Shown in pieces: positions 8,376-17,439 of a stretch of 64,000 bases of DNA. The translations under genes were made by a program, and so were the position numbers. Source of the DNA: Micromonospora sp. HM5-17 (GTDB lineage Bacteria > Actinomycetota > Actinomycetes > Mycobacteriales > Micromonosporaceae); the NCBI RefSeq assembly GCF_003762835.1, contig NZ_RJWA01000001.1, forward strand, positions 1,095,985 to 1,159,984, written 5' to 3'. Positions within the stretch are counted from its first letter, which is position 1. Each line of letters begins with the position of its first letter. A model generated the notes under the pieces. It did not search any database. It was not told the origin of the DNA and saw nothing but the letters and a program-made list of their open reading frames with translations.

Positions 8376-9728
8376 ATGGGGCGGCTGTTCGGCACTGACG
8401 GCGTACGCGGACGCGCGAACGCCGACCTGACTCCTGAGCTGGCGCTGGCGATCGCGGTCGCCGCGGCACACACCCTCGCCGAGTCCGACCGCAGCCACCC
8501 GCCCCTCGCGGTGGTCGGCCGGGACACCCGGGCCAGCGGCGAGATGCTGGAGGCGGCGGTGGTCGCCGGGCTCACCAGCGCCGGCGCCAACGTGGTCCGA
8601 GTCGGGGTGCTGCCGACACCCGGGGTGGCGTACCTGGTGGGCGAGACCAAGGCGGACTTCGGCGTGATGCTCTCCGCCTCGCACAACCCCATGCCCGACA
8701 ACGGGATCAAGCTCTTCGCCGCGGGCGGGCACAAGCTGCCCGACGAGGTCGAGCTGCGGATCGAGTCGGCCGTCGAGGCGAACGAGGCGGCGGGCTGGAC
8801 CCGTCCGACCGGGGCCGGCGTCGGCCGAGTCCACGACCTGCCGGACGGGGCCGAGCACTACGTGCAGCACCTGGTCGATACGGTCCCGCATCGGCTGGAC
8901 GGCCTCAGGATCGTCGTTGACTGCGCGAACGGCGCTGCCTCGGAGGTCGCCCCGATGGCGTACCGGCAGGCCGGGGCCGAGGTGATCGCGATCCACGCCG
9001 AGCCCAATGGCCTCAACATCAACGAGGACTGCGGCTCGCAGCACCTCGACGCGCTCCGCGCGGCCGTGCTGGAGCATGGTGCGGACCTCGGCGTCGCGCA
9101 CGACGGCGACGCGGACCGGTGCGTGGCGATGACCGCCGACGGTGCGGAGGTCGACGGCGACCAGATCATGGCGATCCTCGCGCTCGCGATGCGGGAGGCC
9201 GGCACACTGACCCAGGACACCCTGGTTGCCACGGTGATGAGCAACCTCGGCCTGCGGCTCGCCATGTCCGCCGCCGGGATCCGGCTCGTCGAGACCAAGG
9301 TCGGCGACCGGTACGTCCTGGAGGAACTCCGGTCCTCCGGGCTGGCGCTCGGCGGCGAGCAGAGCGGCCACCTGGTGCTGCCGGCGTACGCCACCACGGG
9401 CGACGGCATCCTCACCGGCCTGCACCTGATGTCCCGGGTGGCGTCGACCGGCAGGTCGCTCGCCGAGCTGGCGGCCGTGGTGACGAAGCTGCCCCAGGTG
9501 TTGATCAACGTGCCGGTCGGGGACCGGACCGTGGGAGCCGGGGCGCCGGCGGTGCTCGGTGCGGTCGCCGAGGCCGAGGCCGAACTCGGCGAGACCGGCC
9601 GGGTGCTGCTCCGCCCGTCCGGTACCGAACCGCTGGTCCGGGTGATGGTGGAGGCGCCGACCCGGGAGCTCGCCCAGAGCGTCGCGGAGCGGATCGCCGC
9701 CCAGGTACGCGCGGCCAGCCCGGTGTAG
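8376..9728 (+). CDS. glmM: Phosphoglucosamine mutase
   Basis: Interconverts glucosamine-6-phosphate and glucosamine-1-phosphate, feeding UDP-GlcNAc for peptidoglycan. The 450-residue protein has the active-site loop [13 protein letters not shown] with the phosphorylated serine at Ser102. The metal-binding loop is DGDADR, the sugar-binding motif GGEQSGH, and the phosphate-binding motif [12 protein letters not shown] is near the C-terminus; all four are intact. ATG at 8376 has GGAGG 9 bases upstream and opens with [12 protein letters not shown] as in the family. GlmS, the preceding enzyme in the pathway, is encoded 2.6 kb downstream on the same strand. Confidence 0.97.
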   Translation: MGRLFGTDGVRGRANADLTPELALAIAVAAAHTLAESDRSHPPLAVVGRDTRASGEMLEAAVVAGLTSAGANVVRVGVLPTPGVAYLVGETKADFGVMLSASHNPMPDNGIKLFAAGGHKLPDEVELRIESAVEANEAAGWTRPTGAGVGRVHDLPDGAEHYVQHLVDTVPHRLDGLRIVVDCANGAASEVAPMAYRQAGAEVIAIHAEPNGLNINEDCGSQHLDALRAAVLEHGADLGVAHDGDADRCVAMTADGAEVDGDQIMAILALAMREAGTLTQDTLVATVMSNLGLRLAMSAAGIRLVETKVGDRYVLEELRSSGLALGGEQSGHLVLPAYATTGDGILTGLHLMSRVASTGRSLAELAAVVTKLPQVLINVPVGDRTVGAGAPAVLGAVAEAEAELGETGRVLLRPSGTEPLVRVMVEAPTRELAQSVAERIAAQVRAASPV

Positions 9729-9756
9729 CCCCGGCCCTCCGCGCCGATCGTGGCTC

Positions 9757-9788
9757 GTCGCCCCGAAGCCGCCCGGCCTCGGGGCGAC
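9757..9788. terminator. Bidirectional terminator between convergent glmM and aminotransferase genes
   Basis: Perfect 10-bp stem GTCGCCCCGA (9757-9766) with TCGGGGCGAC (9779-9788) and a 12-base loop. Confidence 0.7.
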
Positions 9789-9795
9789 TCCGTGG

Positions 9796-10986
9796 TCAGT
9801 GGGAGGTGAGTCGGCGGAGCCGGGAGGCCGCCTCCGCCAGCACCTCGGGCCGCTTGCAGAAGGCGAACCGGACCAGCCGTCGGCCGGCCTCGACGTCGTC
9901 GTAGAAGACCTGGGTCGGCACCGCCACCACCCCGCAGCGCTCCGGCAGCGTACGGCAGAACTCCACCCCGTCCCGGCCGCCGAGTGGACTGATGTCGGCG
10001 GTGACGAAGTACGTCCCCTCCGGCGGCAGCACCCCGAACCCCGCCTCGCGCAGTCCGGCGACGAGCTGGTCGCGGCGCGCCTGGAGGCCGGCCCGGAACC
10101 CGTGGTAGTAGCTGTCCGGCAGGCCCAGCGCCACCGCGACCGCCGGTTGCAGCGGCGCCCCGTTCACGAAGGTGAGGAACTGCTTCACCCGCAGGGTGGC
10201 GGCGACCAGCGGAGCCGGCCCGCTGGCCCAGCCGATCTTCCAGCCGGTGCAGGAGAAGGTCTTGCCCGCCGACGAGATCCGCAGGGTGCGCTCCCGCATC
10301 CCGGGCAGGCCGGCCAACGGGAGGTGCGGGCTGCCGGCGTCGGTGAAGACGAGGTGCTCGTAGACCTCGTCGGTGACCGCGTACGCGTCGTACTCCTGGC
10401 ACAGCTCGGCGATCAGCGCCAGCTCGTCGGCGCCGAAGACCTTGCCGGTCGGGTTGTGCGGCGAGTTGAGCAGCACCAGGCGGGTTCGCGGGCCGAACGC
10501 GGCCCGCAGGTCGGCGGGATCGAACCCGTACCGCCCGTCGGCGCCGGGCCGGAGCGTGACCGGGCGGCGGACCGCGCCGGCGAGCGCGATCGACGCCGCG
10601 TACGAGTCGTAGTACGGCTCGAAGCAGACCACCTCGTCGCCCGGCTCGGCCAGGCCGAGGATCGCCGCGGCGACCGCCTCGGTCGCACCGGCGGTGATCA
10701 GCACCTCGCCGTCGGGGTCGTACTCCAGGCCCCAGAACCGCCGCTGGTGCGCGGCGACCGCCGCGCGCAACGCGGGGATGCCAGGGCCCGGCGGATACTG
10801 GTTCTGCCCACTGCGCAGCGCATCGACCGCCGCAGCCAGCATCTCCGCCGGGCCGTCCGTGTCCGGGAACCCCTGGCCGAGGTTGACGGCGCCGGTACGC
10901 GCCGCCAGCGCCGACATCTCCGCGAAGATGGTGGTGCCGAACGGGCGCATCCGGCGCACCAAGGGGTCATCGGTGCTCGTCGTCAC
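9796..10986 (-). CDS. PLP-dependent aminotransferase, class I/II (DapC or kynurenine/methionine aminotransferase type)
   Basis: Fold-type I aminotransferase of 396 residues. Seen: the N-terminal NLGQGFPDTDGP, the substrate-binding ITAGATEAVAAAILG, NSPHNPTGKVF, the PLP-binding DEVYEHLVF, and the Schiff-base lysine in SSAGKTFSCTGWKIGW near residue 240. The C-terminal arginine motif is LVRFAFCKR. Actinobacterial relatives are annotated either as N-succinyldiaminopimelate aminotransferase (lysine and peptidoglycan synthesis) or as kynurenine/methionine aminotransferases; sequence alone does not separate these. The GTG at 10986 is preceded 6 bases away by TAGGGT, so the mRNA is probably leaderless. 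Transcribed toward glmM. Confidence 0.85.
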   Translation of the reverse strand: MTTSTDDPLVRRMRPFGTTIFAEMSALAARTGAVNLGQGFPDTDGPAEMLAAAVDALRSGQNQYPPGPGIPALRAAVAAHQRRFWGLEYDPDGEVLITAGATEAVAAAILGLAEPGDEVVCFEPYYDSYAASIALAGAVRRPVTLRPGADGRYGFDPADLRAAFGPRTRLVLLNSPHNPTGKVFGADELALIAELCQEYDAYAVTDEVYEHLVFTDAGSPHLPLAGLPGMRERTLRISSAGKTFSCTGWKIGWASGPAPLVAATLRVKQFLTFVNGAPLQPAVAVALGLPDSYYHGFRAGLQARRDQLVAGLREAGFGVLPPEGTYFVTADISPLGGRDGVEFCRTLPERCGVVAVPTQVFYDDVEAGRRLVRFAFCKRPEVLAEAASRLRRLTSH

Positions 10987-10992
10987 CCATTC

Positions 10993-10998
10993 ACCCTA
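10993..10998 (-). promoter_or_regulatory. -10 box for leaderless aminotransferase mRNA
   Basis: TAGGGT on the minus strand ends 6 bases before the GTG at 10986; no ribosome binding site is visible. Confidence 0.5.
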
Positions 10999-11036
10999 GG
11001 CGAATGGCGGAGGCGAGCCAGAAGGCAGGCTGTCCG

Positions 11037-11075
11037 CGACGGTGACCGCCACCGCGATGGTGGCGATCACCGTCG
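11037..11075 (-). terminator. Terminator after the MmpS-like gene
   Basis: A 17-bp stem (11037-11053 with 11059-11075) with one mismatch and a GCGAT loop. It lacks a T-run, as is common in actinobacteria. Confidence 0.6.
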
Positions 11076-11126
11076 GGCCCGCTCCATGAACGCGGGGCCC
11101 GGACGGGCACGGGGCGCCCGACCGGG

Positions 11127-12131
11127 TCAGAAGAGGTTGGCGCTGCAGCCCACCGAACCGCGGCCCGAGCGGGTGTCGACCTGCTTGCCGTCGAAAATGA
11201 TTCGGCAGGTCATCTCCCCGGAACCGCTGCGGCGGGTGGCGACGAGCGTGGCGAGGGGCACGCCCGAGGGCACGTCGACCGCCACGCGGAAGGGAAGCTC
11301 CTTCTCAGCTGCCACGGGCGTCCGGCCGTTCTCACTCGGCAGGTAGTTGATGAAGGCGCTCCCCTCGCCGTCGATCTCGTAGACCAGCCGGCCGTCGCCC
11401 GAGCCGCCTCCGGAATCCCCCGGAGCGGCCGTCCCACCGGTCCCGTCCGTCCCACCGGTGCCCTCGGCCGAACTCTCCCCCGAAAGGTTCTGGTAGAGGA
11501 AGTAGCCGCCCACGGGGCCGCCGACGCAGCAGAGCAGCAGGACCACGACGAGCGCGATGATCAGACCGGTCTTCGACTTCTTGGCCGGGGCGGCGGGCTG
11601 GCCCGGTTGTCCGGGTTGCCCCGGCGGGTATCCGGGACCGGACGGGTATCCGGGCGCACCCGGACCGCCGGGCTGGTACGGCTGGTACGGCCCGCCGGCG
11701 GCCGGCGGTTGCGGCGTCGAGGGCTGGGGCGGCCCGTACCCCCCGGTGCCCGGGTTCGGCGCGCCGCTGGTGGGGTATGGCGATGCCGGGGTGCCACTGG
11801 TCGGGTAGGCCGCGGCCGGCGGGCTGCCCGTCGGGTACGGCGGAGTGGCCCCGGCGCCGGTGGCCGGCGGCCCGTACGGGTTGGGCGGCGGTGGGGTCGG
11901 CGCGTAGGGCGAGACCACCCCGCCCTGGCCGTACGTCGTCGGCTGGGGCGGGCTGAAGCGGGTCGTCGGGGCGTTTTCCTCCTCGGCGCTGCCCGGCGGG
12001 GATGGCGGGGCGAACTTCGTGGTCGGTGCGTTCTCCTCGTCGGAGGATCCCGACCCGGATGCCGGGCCGAACCGGGTGGTCGGCGGCTCCGGCGCGGACA
12101 ACGGGTCGTAGGAGGAAGGAGGCTCGGTCAT
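11127..12131 (-). CDS. Proline-rich membrane protein with MmpS-like extracellular domain
   Basis: A 334-residue protein of three parts. Residues 1-210 are a disordered Pro/Gly/Tyr/Thr-rich cytoplasmic region with the repeats NAPTTKFAPP and NAPTTRFSPP. One transmembrane helix follows near residues 213-237. The C-terminal 85 residues form a small secreted domain with two cysteines (MTCRII and VGCSANLF), resembling mycobacterial MmpS. MmpS proteins partner MmpL lipid exporters, but no mmpL is nearby, so function is open. The threonines in the tail could be targets of Ser/Thr kinases; that is inference. The ATG at 12131 has GGAG 9 bases upstream. A longer open frame on this strand above 12131 is a shadow of glmS. 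Confidence 0.7.
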   Translation of the reverse strand: MTEPPSSYDPLSAPEPPTTRFGPASGSGSSDEENAPTTKFAPPSPPGSAEEENAPTTRFSPPQPTTYGQGGVVSPYAPTPPPPNPYGPPATGAGATPPYPTGSPPAAAYPTSGTPASPYPTSGAPNPGTGGYGPPQPSTPQPPAAGGPYQPYQPGGPGAPGYPSGPGYPPGQPGQPGQPAAPAKKSKTGLIIALVVVLLLCCVGGPVGGYFLYQNLSGESSAEGTGGTDGTGGTAAPGDSGGGSGDGRLVYEIDGEGSAFINYLPSENGRTPVAAEKELPFRVAVDVPSGVPLATLVATRRSGSGEMTCRIIFDGKQVDTRSGRGSVGCSANLF

Positions 12132-12364
12132 CGGGGTTAGCTCCAGATTGCGGACAGCAAGGGTATGGCGAGGTGGTGCCCGAGGGCTATGTAGGCCGAT
12201 GCGCCAGTCACCGTACCGCGTCCGTGCTGGTGGCGAGGTACCGGTAAGGGTCGGGCGCGGTGGGTGACAGGGTGCTCGCCGACTGGTCCCGGCCACCGAC
12301 ATATCGAGCAGGCGCGGTGATCGAACGAATGGCTTTCGCGCATGTCCGATGAGCGAATCTAGGT

Positions 12365-12370
12365 TAGGCT
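12365..12370 (+). promoter_or_regulatory. -10 box for leaderless glmS mRNA
   Basis: TAGGCT ends 7 bases before the ATG at 12378. No ribosome binding site precedes the ATG. Confidence 0.5.
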
Positions 12371-12377
12371 GCGGTCC

Positions 12378-14291
12378 ATGTGTGGAATCGTGGGATATGC
12401 CGGTGCCAGGCCGGCGCTGGGCATCGTGCTGGACGGGTTGCGCCGGTTGGAGTACCGCGGCTACGACTCGGCCGGGGTGGCGGTCGTCCACGACGGCGAG
12501 CTGCTGACCGAGAAGAAGGCCGGCAAGCTGGCCAACCTGGAGAAGGCGCTGTCCGAGCGGTCGACGGTGGAGCCGGGCTCCGATCTCGACGGTGGCGCCG
12601 GAATCGCGCTCGGCACCACCGCGATCGGCCACACCCGCTGGGCCACCCACGGCGGCCCCACCGACCGCAACGCCCACCCGCACCGCGCGCACGACGGCCG
12701 GGTGGCCGTGATCCACAACGGCATCATCGAGAACTTCGCCAAGCTCCGGGCCGAACTGGAGCGCCAGGGCGTCGAGTTCGTCAGCGACACCGACACCGAG
12801 TGCGCCGCGCACCTGCTCGCCGGCGAGCTGGCCCGGCTCCGCGCCGCCGGCGAGCCGGACGGTCCGCACCTGCTGGCCGCGGCGATGCGACAGGTCTGTC
12901 AACGGCTGGAGGGCGCCTTCACCCTGCTCGCCGTGGACGCCGGGATCCCCGGCGCGGTGGTCGGCGCGCGGCGTAACTCGCCGCTGGTGGTGGGTCGGGG
13001 TGTCGGCGAGAACTACCTGGCCAGTGACGTCTCGGCCTTCATCGAGCACACGCGGGACGCGGTCGAACTCGGACAGGACCAGGTGGTCCTGATCACCGCG
13101 GACGACATCGAGATCACCGACTTCGCCGGCCGGCCGGCGAGCGGTAAGGACTTCCACATTGGCTGGGACGCCTCGGCCGCCGAGAAGGGCGGCTACGACT
13201 ACTTCATGCTCAAGGAGATCGCCGAGCAGCCGCAGGCGGTCGCCGACACCCTGCTCGGCCGGCTCACCGAGAGCGGCGAGATCGCGCTCGACGAGGTCCG
13301 CCTCACCGACCAGGACCTGCGGGACGTCGACAAGATCTTCATTGTCGCCTGCGGCACCGCCTACCACTCGGGCATGGTCGCCAAGTACGCCATCGAGCAC
13401 TGGACCCGGATCCCCTGCGAGGTCGAACTCGCCAGCGAGTTCCGCTACCGCGACCCGGTCCTGGACCGCTCCACCCTGGTGGTGGCGATCTCCCAGTCCG
13501 GCGAGACGATGGACACCCTGATGGCGCTGCGGCACGCCAAGGAGCAGAAGGCCCGGGTGTTGGCGATCTGCAACACCAACGGCGCCACGATCCCACGCGA
13601 GTCGGACGCCGTCCTCTACACCCACGGCGGCCCCGAGATCGCGGTCGCCTCCACCAAGGCGTTCCTCACCCAGCTCGTCGCCTGTTACCTGATCGGCCTG
13701 CACCTCGCGCAGGTGCGCGGCATCAAGTACGCCGACGAGGTCGCCGCGGTGGTCGCGCAGCTCCAGGAGATGCCGGAGAAGCTGCGCCGGCTGCTGGCCG
13801 GGATCGAGCCGGTCCGCGAGCTGGCCCGGGAGCTGCGAAACGCACCGCAGGTGCTCTTCATCGGCCGGCACGTCGGGTTCCCGGTCGCGCTGGAGGGGGC
13901 GCTGAAGCTCAAGGAGCTGGCCTACATGCACGCCGAGGGGTTCGCGGCCGGTGAGCTGAAGCACGGCCCGATCGCCCTGATCGACCAGGGGACCCCGGTG
14001 GTCTGCATCGTGCCCTCCCCGGCCGGTCGCGGGGTGCTGCACGACAAGATCGTCTCCAACATCCAGGAGATCCGGGCCCGGGGCGCCCGGACGATCGTGA
14101 TCGCCGAGGAGGGCGACCGGACCGTGGTGCCGTACGCCGACCACCTGATCCCCGTGCCACGGACCCCGACCCTGCTCGCCCCGCTGGTCACCACGGTCCC
14201 GTTGCAGGTGCTCGCCTGCGAGATCGCCGCCGCCCGCGGGCACGACGTCGACCAGCCGCGCAACCTGGCCAAGTCGGTCACCGTGGAGTAG
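12378..14291 (+). CDS. glmS: Glutamine--fructose-6-phosphate aminotransferase (isomerizing)
   Basis: Makes glucosamine-6-phosphate from fructose-6-phosphate and glutamine, the first committed step to UDP-GlcNAc. The 637-residue protein begins MCGIVGYAG, with Cys2 the glutaminase nucleophile, so the start is fixed. The glutaminase half has [11 protein letters not shown] and HTRWATHG. The two isomerase SIS domains carry [22 protein letters not shown] and, near the end, [11 protein letters not shown] and NLAKSVTVE. It is slightly longer than the 609-residue E. coli enzyme through short insertions in the glutaminase half. No glmS ribozyme is visible upstream; the -10 box abuts the start codon. 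Confidence 0.98.
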   Translation: MCGIVGYAGARPALGIVLDGLRRLEYRGYDSAGVAVVHDGELLTEKKAGKLANLEKALSERSTVEPGSDLDGGAGIALGTTAIGHTRWATHGGPTDRNAHPHRAHDGRVAVIHNGIIENFAKLRAELERQGVEFVSDTDTECAAHLLAGELARLRAAGEPDGPHLLAAAMRQVCQRLEGAFTLLAVDAGIPGAVVGARRNSPLVVGRGVGENYLASDVSAFIEHTRDAVELGQDQVVLITADDIEITDFAGRPASGKDFHIGWDASAAEKGGYDYFMLKEIAEQPQAVADTLLGRLTESGEIALDEVRLTDQDLRDVDKIFIVACGTAYHSGMVAKYAIEHWTRIPCEVELASEFRYRDPVLDRSTLVVAISQSGETMDTLMALRHAKEQKARVLAICNTNGATIPRESDAVLYTHGGPEIAVASTKAFLTQLVACYLIGLHLAQVRGIKYADEVAAVVAQLQEMPEKLRRLLAGIEPVRELARELRNAPQVLFIGRHVGFPVALEGALKLKELAYMHAEGFAAGELKHGPIALIDQGTPVVCIVPSPAGRGVLHDKIVSNIQEIRARGARTIVIAEEGDRTVVPYADHLIPVPRTPTLLAPLVTTVPLQVLACEIAAARGHDVDQPRNLAKSVTVE

Positions 14292-14318
14292 CGGGCGTCC
14301 GCGTGCGGCGGACGCCGG

Positions 14319-14324
14319 TAGGGT
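14319..14324 (+). promoter_or_regulatory. -10 box for leaderless acpS mRNA
   Basis: TAGGGT ends 7 bases before the GTG at 14332. Confidence 0.5.
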
Positions 14325-14331
14325 GAGGCGC

Positions 14332-14700
14332 GTGATCGTCGCAGTCGGCATCGACGTCGTACGGGTCGACCGGTTCGCCCGGGCGCTCGCCCGGACGCCG
14401 CTGCTGGCCGACCGGCTCTTCACCGAGGCGGAACGGGTCACCCCCGCGGGCCGTCCCCGGCGGCCCGAGTCGCTCGCCGCCCGGTTCGCCGCCAAGGAGG
14501 CGGTGGCCAAGGCGCTCGGTGCCCCGGCCGGGCTGCGCTGGCACGACTGCGAGGTCGTCGCCGACCCCGACGGCCGGCCGGGGCTGACCGTCGCGGGCAC
14601 GGTCGCGGCCGCCGCCGCCGCGCGTGGGGTCCAGCGCTGGCACCTGTCGTTGTCACACGACGGCGGCATCGCCTCGGCGATGGTGGTGGCGGAGCGATGA
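14332..14700 (+). CDS. acpS: Holo-[acyl-carrier-protein] synthase
   Basis: Transfers phosphopantetheine from CoA to apo-acyl carrier protein for fatty acid synthesis. The 122-residue length is typical. Seen: [14 protein letters not shown] with the Mg-binding aspartate, [14 protein letters not shown] with the catalytic glutamate and lysine, and the C-terminal [19 protein letters not shown]. The GTG at 14332 gives [10 protein letters not shown], the family start, and follows a -10 box by 7 bases; a GTG at 14323 would overlap that box. Followed within 50 bases by nnr, a pairing common in actinobacteria. Confidence 0.95.
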   Translation: MIVAVGIDVVRVDRFARALARTPLLADRLFTEAERVTPAGRPRRPESLAARFAAKEAVAKALGAPAGLRWHDCEVVADPDGRPGLTVAGTVAAAAAARGVQRWHLSLSHDGGIASAMVVAER

Positions 14701-14749
14701 CGACGTCGTGGGGTCGGTCGACGGCACCGACGGGGAGCGGGGGGTCCGG

Positions 14750-16219
14750 ATGAGGCCGGTCTGGCGGGTGGCGGACGTCCGCGCGGCGGAGCAGGCCCTG
14801 ATGGCGACCCTGCCGCCGGGAACGTTGATGCGGCGGGCCGCCGCTGGACTGGCCGGACACTGTGCACGGTTGCTCGCCGGGCGGGGCGGGGTGTACGGCG
14901 CCCGGGTGCTGTTGCTGGTCGGGTCTGGCGACAACGGCGGCGACGCCCTCTACGCCGGGGCCCGGCTCGCCGGCCGGGGGGCCGCCGTCGCGGCCCTGCT
15001 CCTCACTCCCGAGCGGGCCCACCGGGGCGGGCTGGCCGCGTTCCGGGCTGCCGGCGGGCGGGTGGTGACGGAGCTGCCGTCCGGGGCCGACCTGGTTCTG
15101 GACGGGATCGTCGGGATCGGCGGCACCGGCGGGTTGCGCGAGCCCGCCGCTCGGCTGGTGGCCGGGCTGCCCGGGCTGCCTGGCCGGGACGGGAGGCGGG
15201 CCACGGTGGTGGCCGTCGACGTACCGAGCGGGGTCGCGGTGGACACCGGTGACGTACCCCGGGGGGACGGGTTGCCGACCGCGGTCACCGCGGATGTCAC
15301 GGTGACCTTCGGCTGCCTCAAGCCGGCCCTGGTCGTCGGGCCGGCCGCCGCCCGCGCCGGCCGGGTCGAGCTGGTCGACATCGGCCTCGGCCCGTGGCTG
15401 CGCGCCGCTGCGGCGCTGCGGGTCACCGAGTGGTCCGACGTGGTCGACTGGTGGCCCCGGTTCGGGCCGGAGGCCGAGAAGTACAGCCGGGGCGTGGTGG
15501 GGCTGGCGACCGGCTCACGGACGTACCCGGGGGCGGCGGTGCTCTCGGTCGGCGGCGCGCTCGCCGGGCCGACCGGCATGATCCGGTACGCGGGCGGCGC
15601 CCGGGCCGAGGTGCTGCGCCGGTACCCGTCGGTGGTGGCCACCGACCGGGTCGCCGACGCCGGCCGGGTGCAGGCCTGGGTCTGCGGCTCCGGGCTCGGC
15701 ACCGACGAGGCCGCGGCCGCCGAGCTGCGTTCGGTGCTCGCCGCCCCGGTGCCGGTGGTGCTGGACGCGGACGCGCTGACGCTGCTGGTCGACGGATCAA
15801 TGGCGGAGTGGCTGCGGCAGCGGAAGGCGCCGACCGTGGTGACCCCGCACGACCGGGAGTACGCCCGGCTGGCCGGCGAGGCGCCGGGCGCGGACCGCGT
15901 GGAGGCGGCGCTGCGGATGGCGAGCTGGATGAACGCGGTCGTGCTGCTCAAGGGGGATCGGACGGTGGTCGCCACCCCGGACGGGCGGGCGGCGGTCAAC
16001 CCGACCGGCACTCCGGCGCTGGCCACCGGCGGGACCGGGGACGTGCTGGCCGGGCTGCTCGGTTCGCTGCTGGCCGCCGGGCTTGCGGCCGACCGGGCGG
16101 CGCTGGCGGCGGCGTACCTGCACGGCCTGGCCGGCCGGGAGGCGGCCCGGCATGGTCCGGTGAGCGCGTCCGACGTGGTGGACGCGCTGCGGCCGGTCGT
16201 CGCCGAGCTGCTCCGATAA
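14750..16219 (+). CDS. nnr: Bifunctional NAD(P)H-hydrate epimerase / ADP-dependent dehydratase
   Basis: Repairs damaged hydrated NAD(P)H. The 489-residue protein joins a YjeF-type epimerase (about residues 1-215, with LLLVGSGDNGGDALYAGARL and DGIVGIGGTG) to an ADP-dependent dehydratase (about 225-489, with TPHDREYARL, LLKGDRTVV and the ATP/ADP loop GGTGDVLAGLLGSLLAAG). Both halves look complete. The ATG at 14750 follows GGGGAGCGGGGGG and opens MRPVWRVADVRAAEQ; other in-frame starts upstream overlap acpS and are unlikely. Lies between acpS and alr. Confidence 0.95.
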   Translation: MRPVWRVADVRAAEQALMATLPPGTLMRRAAAGLAGHCARLLAGRGGVYGARVLLLVGSGDNGGDALYAGARLAGRGAAVAALLLTPERAHRGGLAAFRAAGGRVVTELPSGADLVLDGIVGIGGTGGLREPAARLVAGLPGLPGRDGRRATVVAVDVPSGVAVDTGDVPRGDGLPTAVTADVTVTFGCLKPALVVGPAAARAGRVELVDIGLGPWLRAAAALRVTEWSDVVDWWPRFGPEAEKYSRGVVGLATGSRTYPGAAVLSVGGALAGPTGMIRYAGGARAEVLRRYPSVVATDRVADAGRVQAWVCGSGLGTDEAAAAELRSVLAAPVPVVLDADALTLLVDGSMAEWLRQRKAPTVVTPHDREYARLAGEAPGADRVEAALRMASWMNAVVLLKGDRTVVATPDGRAAVNPTGTPALATGGTGDVLAGLLGSLLAAGLAADRAALAAAYLHGLAGREAARHGPVSASDVVDALRPVVAELLR

Positions 16220-16253
16220 TCCCCACCGTCGGCGACGTCGATCTACCGGGCAG

Positions 16254-16259
16254 TACGCT
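16254..16259 (+). promoter_or_regulatory. -10 box for leaderless alr mRNA
   Basis: TACGCT ends 6 bases before the ATG at 16266. Confidence 0.5.
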
Positions 16260-16265
16260 GAGCGC

Positions 16266-17384
16266 ATGTGGCAGGCCGAGGTACGCGTCGACCTCGACGC
16301 GATCCGCGACAACGTCGCCCGGCTGAGGTCCGGGACGAACGCCGAGCTGATGGCCGTGGTCAAGGCCGACGGGTACGGCCACGGCATGGTCCCGGCGGCC
16401 CGGGCCGCGCTCGACGCCGGGGCGGCGTGGCTCGGTGTCTGCACGCTCGACGAGGCGCTGACCCTGCGCCGGGCGGGGATCACCGCCCCGGTGCTGGCCT
16501 GGCTCCTCTCTCCCGGGCTGCCGCTGCACGAGGGGGTCGTGGCCGGGGTGGATCTGGCCGGGGCGAGCGTGGCGCAGCTCGCCGAGCTGGCCGCCGCCGG
16601 GGAGCGGGCCGGGCGCCCGACCCGGGTGCATCTGAAGATCGACACTGGCCTCTCCCGAGGCGGCGCGACCCCGGACGACTGGCCCGACCTGCTCGACGCT
16701 GCCGCGAAGGCCCAGGCCGACGGGGTGATCGAGGTGGTCGGGGTGTGGAGCCACCTGGCGTACGCCGACGCCCCCGGCCACCCGACGATCGACCGACAGG
16801 TGGCGGTCTTTCAGGAAGGGCTGGCGATGGCGGAGCGGGCCGGCCTGCGGCCCCGCTACCGGCACCTGGCCAACTCGGCGGCCACGCTGACCCGCCCCGA
16901 CACCCACTTCGACCTGGTCCGGCCGGGTATCGCCCTCTACGGGCTCTCGCCGGTGCCGGGGGAGCGGTTCGGGCTGCGGCCGGCGATGACCGCCCGCGCC
17001 CGGGTGATGCTGACCAAACGGGTGCCGGCCGGTGCCGGTGTCTCGTACGGACACACCTACGTCACCGACCGGGAGACGACCCTGGCCGTCGTGCCGCTGG
17101 GCTACGCCGACGGGGTGCCCCGGCACGCCTCGAACGTCGGCCCGGTCCAGCTCGGCGGGCGGGTGCGCCGGATCGCCGGCCGGGTCTGCATGGACCAGAT
17201 CGTGCTGGACTGCGGCGACGACCCGGTCGCCCCGGGCGACGTGGCGACGTTCTTCGGCAGCGGGGCGGACGGCGAGCCGACCGCCGACGACTGGGCCGAG
17301 GCGGTCGGCACCATCAACTACGAGATCGTCACCCGGTTCGGCGGGGTCCGGGTCACCCGCAGCTACGACGGGTGGTCCGGGTGA
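16266..17384 (+). CDS. alr: Alanine racemase
   Basis: PLP enzyme converting L- to D-alanine for peptidoglycan. The 372-residue protein has the PLP-binding motif AVVKADGYGHG with the Schiff-base lysine at Lys33. The C-terminal barrel has the catalytic tyrosine segment VSYGHTYVT and VPLGYADGVPR, then GRVCMDQIVLD. Length and motif order are standard. The start ATG lies 6 bases from a -10 box. It heads a run of same-strand genes (hydrolase, tsaE and on to tsaD), an order common in actinobacteria. Confidence 0.97.
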   Translation: MWQAEVRVDLDAIRDNVARLRSGTNAELMAVVKADGYGHGMVPAARAALDAGAAWLGVCTLDEALTLRRAGITAPVLAWLLSPGLPLHEGVVAGVDLAGASVAQLAELAAAGERAGRPTRVHLKIDTGLSRGGATPDDWPDLLDAAAKAQADGVIEVVGVWSHLAYADAPGHPTIDRQVAVFQEGLAMAERAGLRPRYRHLANSAATLTRPDTHFDLVRPGIALYGLSPVPGERFGLRPAMTARARVMLTKRVPAGAGVSYGHTYVTDRETTLAVVPLGYADGVPRHASNVGPVQLGGRVRRIAGRVCMDQIVLDCGDDPVAPGDVATFFGSGADGEPTADDWAEAVGTINYEIVTRFGGVRVTRSYDGWSG

Positions 17385-17439
17385 GCGCGAGCGGGCCGGG
17401 CCCGCGGGCGTCGTGGGTACGACCGGACGGCGGGCCCCG

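Noticed and set aside
12132..12377. glmS ribozyme or riboswitch upstream of glmS
   Set aside because: No ribozyme core is recognisable, and the -10 box 7 bases before ATG leaves no leader.
12132..14867. Upstream extension of the MmpS-like frame to 1246 residues
   Set aside because: The extension is antisense to glmS; the ATG at 12131 has a ribosome site and starts the recognisable protein.
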